NCBI GenBank assembly: GCA_027063505.1 | Contig: JAMORO010000061.1 | Location: 16,677 to 80,676, forward strand | Direction of reading: 5' to 3' | Origin: Sulfurimonas sp. | Lineage (GTDB): Bacteria; Campylobacterota; Campylobacteria; Campylobacterales; Sulfurimonadaceae | DNA length: 64,000 nt | In this document: in pieces, positions 61,266-64,000 of the stretch | Numbering within the stretch: the stretch's first letter is position 1 | How the letters are laid out: the number at the start of each line of letters is the position of its first letter | Translations under genes and position numbers: made by a program | The notes under the pieces: generated by a model | What the model was told of the DNA's origin: nothing | The model's input: only the letters and a program-made list of their open reading frames with translations | The model's database searches: none

Positions 61266-63080
61266 ATGGAACAACTATATACTAAAGACACACAAGCTAT
61301 CTTCTGGAATAACAACAAAACTGCTATTCAAAGAATGCTTGATTACGATTATACTATTCAAAGAAAAACTCCATCAGTAGCTGCTATCGTTGCACCTACA
61401 AGTGGAAATAAATTTGAGAAATTCTTCTTCGGACCTGATGAAGTTATGATTCCTCTTTTCAAAACAACTGCTGCTGCAAAAGCTGCTCAGCCTCAAGCTG
61501 ATGTACTTTTAAACTTTGCATCGTTTAGAACTGCTTACGATGTAACAATGGAAGCACTTGAAATTGGTGGTTTTTCATCTATGATGATTACTGCTGAAGG
61601 TATCCCTGAGCGTTTAGCTCGTGGTATGAATCAAACAGCTCGTGAGAAAGGTGTAACTATCATCGGTCCTGCAACTGTTGGTGCTATCACTCCGGGTGCA
61701 TTCAAAGTAGCTAACATTGGTGGTACTATTACTAATATCGTTAACTCTAAACTTCACCGTGCTGGTTCTTGTGGACTAGTTACACGTTCAGGTGGACTTT
61801 TCAATGAGCTTTCAAATATTATTGCTATAAATGCAGATGGTATTGCTGAGGGTGTTGCAATTGGTGGGGATAGATTCGTTGGATCTGTTTTTATTGACAA
61901 TATGCTTAGAATGGAAAAAAATCCAGCTGTTAAGTACATGATTCTTCTTGGTGAAGTTGGTGGTACTGAAGAGTATAAAGTAATCGAAGCTGTTAAGTCT
62001 GGTGCTATTACAAAGCCAGTTATTGCTTGGTGTATCGGTACGATTGCTAAGTATTATGATTCAGGTGTTCAGTTTGGTCATGCAGGGGCTTCTGCAAATG
62101 GCGAGATGGAAACTGCAGAGTATAAAAATAATGCGATGAGAGAAGCTGGTATTCATGTTCCAGGTTCATTTAATGATTTACCTGAAATTATTGCTGCAGT
62201 TTATCATGAACTTCATGCCGAGGGTGTTATTAAAAACATACCTGAGCCCGCGATGAATATATGTCCAACAGTAAGAAGAAGTAAAGAGTTTATCTGTACT
62301 ATTTCTGATGATCGTGGTGAAGAGTGTACTTATGCTGGTTTCCCAATCTCTAGTGTAGCTACTCCTGATACTGGCAAAGGTATTGGTGATGTTATATCAC
62401 TTTTATGGTTCAAAAAACAGTATCCAAAATGGGCTACAGACTTCATTGAAACTGTAATGAAAACTGTTGCTGACCATGGTCCAGCTGTTTCTGGTGCTCA
62501 TAATGCTAAAGTAACTGCTCGTGCAGGTAAATCAGTAGTTGAGTCACTTGTTACTGGTCTTTTAACAATTGGTCCACGTTTTGGTGGTGCTATTGATGGT
62601 GCTGCTGAGCACTTTAAATATGCTGATGATAATGGTCTCACTCCAAAAGAGTTCTTAGGTCACATGAAGAAACAAGGGATTCCAATTCCAGGTATTGGTC
62701 ACCGTATTAAATCTCTTAAGAACCCAGATTTACGTGTAACTGGTCTTATGAACTTTGCAGCTGAACACTTTCCAGCAACTCCTTTACTTGACTATGCAAG
62801 AACTGTTGAAGCTCTTACTACAAGTAAAAAAGAGAATCTTATCTTAAATGTTGATGGTACTATTGGTATCTTAATGGTAGATATGTGGAGAGCTTTAGGA
62901 TATACTGAAACTGAGATTAACGAGTTTATCTCTTCAGGGACTCTTAACGCATTCTTTATTGTTGGTCGTTCAATCGGTTTCATCGGGCATATCCTTGATG
63001 AAAAACGTCTTGCAATGCCAATGTATAGACATCCTATGGATGATATCCTTTATGATGTACAAGAAGCTGAAAAACTGTAG
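61266..63080 (+). CDS. aclA: ATP citrate lyase subunit A
   Basis: The larger, catalytic subunit of ATP citrate lyase. Residues about 1-330 are a succinyl-CoA-synthetase-alpha-like domain with the phosphorylated histidine in FGHAGASANGEMET (His about 272). Residues about 340-604 are the citrate-synthase-like domain that cleaves citryl-CoA, with GPRFGGAIDGAAEHF and IPGIGHRIKSL. At 604 residues the length fits bacterial AclA. AAGGAGAAAT is a strong ribosome site. Together with AclB it marks the organism as an rTCA autotroph. A strong hairpin follows the stop. Confidence 0.97.
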   Translation: MEQLYTKDTQAIFWNNNKTAIQRMLDYDYTIQRKTPSVAAIVAPTSGNKFEKFFFGPDEVMIPLFKTTAAAKAAQPQADVLLNFASFRTAYDVTMEALEIGGFSSMMITAEGIPERLARGMNQTAREKGVTIIGPATVGAITPGAFKVANIGGTITNIVNSKLHRAGSCGLVTRSGGLFNELSNIIAINADGIAEGVAIGGDRFVGSVFIDNMLRMEKNPAVKYMILLGEVGGTEEYKVIEAVKSGAITKPVIAWCIGTIAKYYDSGVQFGHAGASANGEMETAEYKNNAMREAGIHVPGSFNDLPEIIAAVYHELHAEGVIKNIPEPAMNICPTVRRSKEFICTISDDRGEECTYAGFPISSVATPDTGKGIGDVISLLWFKKQYPKWATDFIETVMKTVADHGPAVSGAHNAKVTARAGKSVVESLVTGLLTIGPRFGGAIDGAAEHFKYADDNGLTPKEFLGHMKKQGIPIPGIGHRIKSLKNPDLRVTGLMNFAAEHFPATPLLDYARTVEALTTSKKENLILNVDGTIGILMVDMWRALGYTETEINEFISSGTLNAFFIVGRSIGFIGHILDEKRLAMPMYRHPMDDILYDVQEAEKL

Positions 63081-63098
63081 TAGTTTTTTTATTTTCTA

Positions 63099-63118
63099 GG
63101 GAGAGAGTTGTCTCTCCC
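63099..63118 (+). terminator. Terminator of aclBA
   Basis: A perfect 8-bp GC-rich stem (GGGAGAGA / TCTCTCCC) with loop GTTG, followed by a pyrimidine-rich tail, 19 bases after the aclA stop. The best terminator in the window. Confidence 0.8.
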
Positions 63119-63119
63119 A

Positions 63120-63155
63120 CTTCTCTTCTTTTTCCTTTCCTTTCCTTTTTCCTTT
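63120..63155 (+). repeat. 36-base pure pyrimidine tract with TTTCC tandem repeats
   Basis: An uninterrupted C/T run that includes three perfect TTTCC copies and an imperfect fourth (TTTTTCC). It lies between the aclA terminator and the pseudopilin gene. It could form an unusual DNA structure or vary in length by slippage. Confidence 0.75.
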
Positions 63156-63197
63156 ACAGAACTTTTTTTTTATGCACTTTTTTGATATACTTGAAAT

Positions 63198-63857
63198 ATG
63201 AAAAAAGCATTTACAATGATAGAATTAGTGTTTGTAATAGTAGTTATTGGTATATTAGCTGCTACTATAATCCCTCGTACAAAAACTAACCCGCTACAAG
63301 AAGCTGCTGTGCAACTTTTATCTCACATAAGATATACGCAGCATTTGGCTATAGTTAATGATGTATATGATGCAAGTGATAATGAATGGTATAAAGGAAG
63401 ATGGCAGATAGTCTTTAGTAATAGTGATTTTACAAAAAATGTTCCTGCATACACTATCTTTTCAGATTCTGGAGCTTATGGAGGAGATGCAAGTGAAAGT
63501 GAGATCGCTTTAAATCCAGAAAATCCTGATCAAATCATGACAGGTGGTTATGGTAATGCTTCAGCTATAGATATAAGAGATAGTACTTTTAAAGGAATGA
63601 AAAAATTAAACCTAGGACTTAGCTATGGAGTAGAGACTGTTGCCTTTAGTGGTGGCTGTCGAAGTAATTGGGCCAGAGTAGCATTTGATTACTTAGGTAG
63701 ACCGTTACAAGGAGATCATAGTTCCATGACAGGGCCTTATTCAGCGGGCACTAAAAGACTATTACAATCAGATTGTTTAATTACATTAGGCAATGGAGTA
63801 GAAACAGTAGTTATAACAATACACCCTGAAACAGGGTATGCAAATATTACTTTTTAA
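63198..63857 (+). CDS. Type II/IV pseudopilin-like protein
   Basis: A 219-residue protein with a classical type IV prepilin start, MKKAFTMIELVFVIVVIGIL: a short basic leader, then FTMIELV with the conserved Glu at mature position 5. The residue before the cleavage point is Ala where most prepilins have Gly. The globular part (about 30-219) has two cysteines (near residues 153 and 193) that may pair, and is rich in Gly/Ser/Asp. It could be a minor pilin of a secretion, transformation or attachment system; no partner genes are nearby. Confidence 0.85.
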   Translation: MKKAFTMIELVFVIVVIGILAATIIPRTKTNPLQEAAVQLLSHIRYTQHLAIVNDVYDASDNEWYKGRWQIVFSNSDFTKNVPAYTIFSDSGAYGGDASESEIALNPENPDQIMTGGYGNASAIDIRDSTFKGMKKLNLGLSYGVETVAFSGGCRSNWARVAFDYLGRPLQGDHSSMTGPYSAGTKRLLQSDCLITLGNGVETVVITIHPETGYANITF

Positions 63858-64000
63858 TTTCTTTTAAACTCTTTCCACCATTTAAGCAATTACTAAGCAA
63901 TACAACCCTATAATTCCCATCCACAAACAGAGACACCTTGTTTAAAACAGGTTACGAACTTTTCGAGTTGAAGAGTTAAGAGAATGTTTGAGATCATTGA
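63858..64000 (+). promoter_or_regulatory. Promoter and leader at the right edge, possibly of an rRNA operon
   Basis: 143 bases without a gene. A perfect TATAAT lies at 63909-63914. The following leader has two small hairpin-like elements (around 63936-63952 and 63956-63970) and no start codon with a ribosome site. Long untranslated leaders of this sort precede rRNA operons; the downstream gene is outside the window, so this is only a suggestion. Confidence 0.4.
63883..63901 (+). repeat. Direct repeat TAAGCAAT x2 upstream of a promoter
   Basis: TAAGCAAT occurs twice with a 3-base spacer, giving an 11-base period, close to one helical turn. It ends 7 bases before the -10 box at 63909. An activator or repressor could bind both copies on one face of the DNA. 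Confidence 0.6.

Overview
The window is from an AT-rich, free-living Campylobacterota (epsilonproteobacterial) chromosome, most like Sulfurimonas. Three things point there: a complete aclB-aclA pair (ATP citrate lyase, the hallmark of the reductive TCA cycle), a cbpA-hspR heat-shock operon, and an unusually dense set of sensor kinases with the AHQW(R/K)QPL phosphoacceptor box. No CRISPR array, insertion sequence, tRNA or prophage was seen. No gap between genes exceeds about 165 bases, so the DNA is almost fully coding.

Layout. 1-4265 (minus): the start of dnaK, grpE, a ComF-type phosphoribosyltransferase and lepA. 4334-6343: a hybrid histidine kinase. 6471-9646 (plus): a metal-uptake cluster (small His/Cys protein, outer-membrane barrel, ZnuA, ZnuB) without an ATPase gene. 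9699-14105 (minus): prs, then a response regulator with two HisKA_2-type kinases. 14213-16051: a large secreted protein with three internal repeats. 16064-20417 (minus): a secreted protein, holA, rnr and an HDOD protein. 20542-25553 (plus): a small conserved protein, a GreB-like factor and two kinases. 25570-32810: an excalibur protein, purL, a DUF302 protein, pfkA, purH, cbpA and hspR. 32818-38934 (minus): a TonB receptor, YfiR-like protein and GGDEF-EAL module, then murA. 39006-48792 (minus): six overlapping signalling genes, with a divergent OmpR-type regulator at 48890. 49581-52211: small unknown genes, an ExoX-like exonuclease and rsmD. 52257-56188: flgI, flgJ, flgM, flgN, flgK. 56194-59832: transporters, a glutamine amidotransferase and a GT-C-like membrane protein. 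59919-63080: aclBA. 63198-63857: a pseudopilin. The final 143 bases hold a promoter and leader that may precede an rRNA operon just outside the window.

How the parts connect. The grpE-dnaK and cbpA-hspR promoters are both near-perfect sigma70 promoters overlapped by HAIR-like operators (two 7-bp arms, 7-bp spacer). The window therefore contains both the HspR repressor and two of its probable targets. flgI has a GG-N10-GC sigma54 promoter and flgM a sigma28-like promoter, which fits the Campylobacterota flagellar cascade.

The most unusual region is the signalling island at 34119-49546. It has a TonB receptor/YfiR-like/c-di-GMP enzyme module beside a six-gene translationally coupled operon of four AHQWRQPL kinases and two c-di-GMP proteins. 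One of those two is an unusual receiver-GGDEF-winged-helix fusion. All functional statements come from reading motifs in the sequence; no database search was run.
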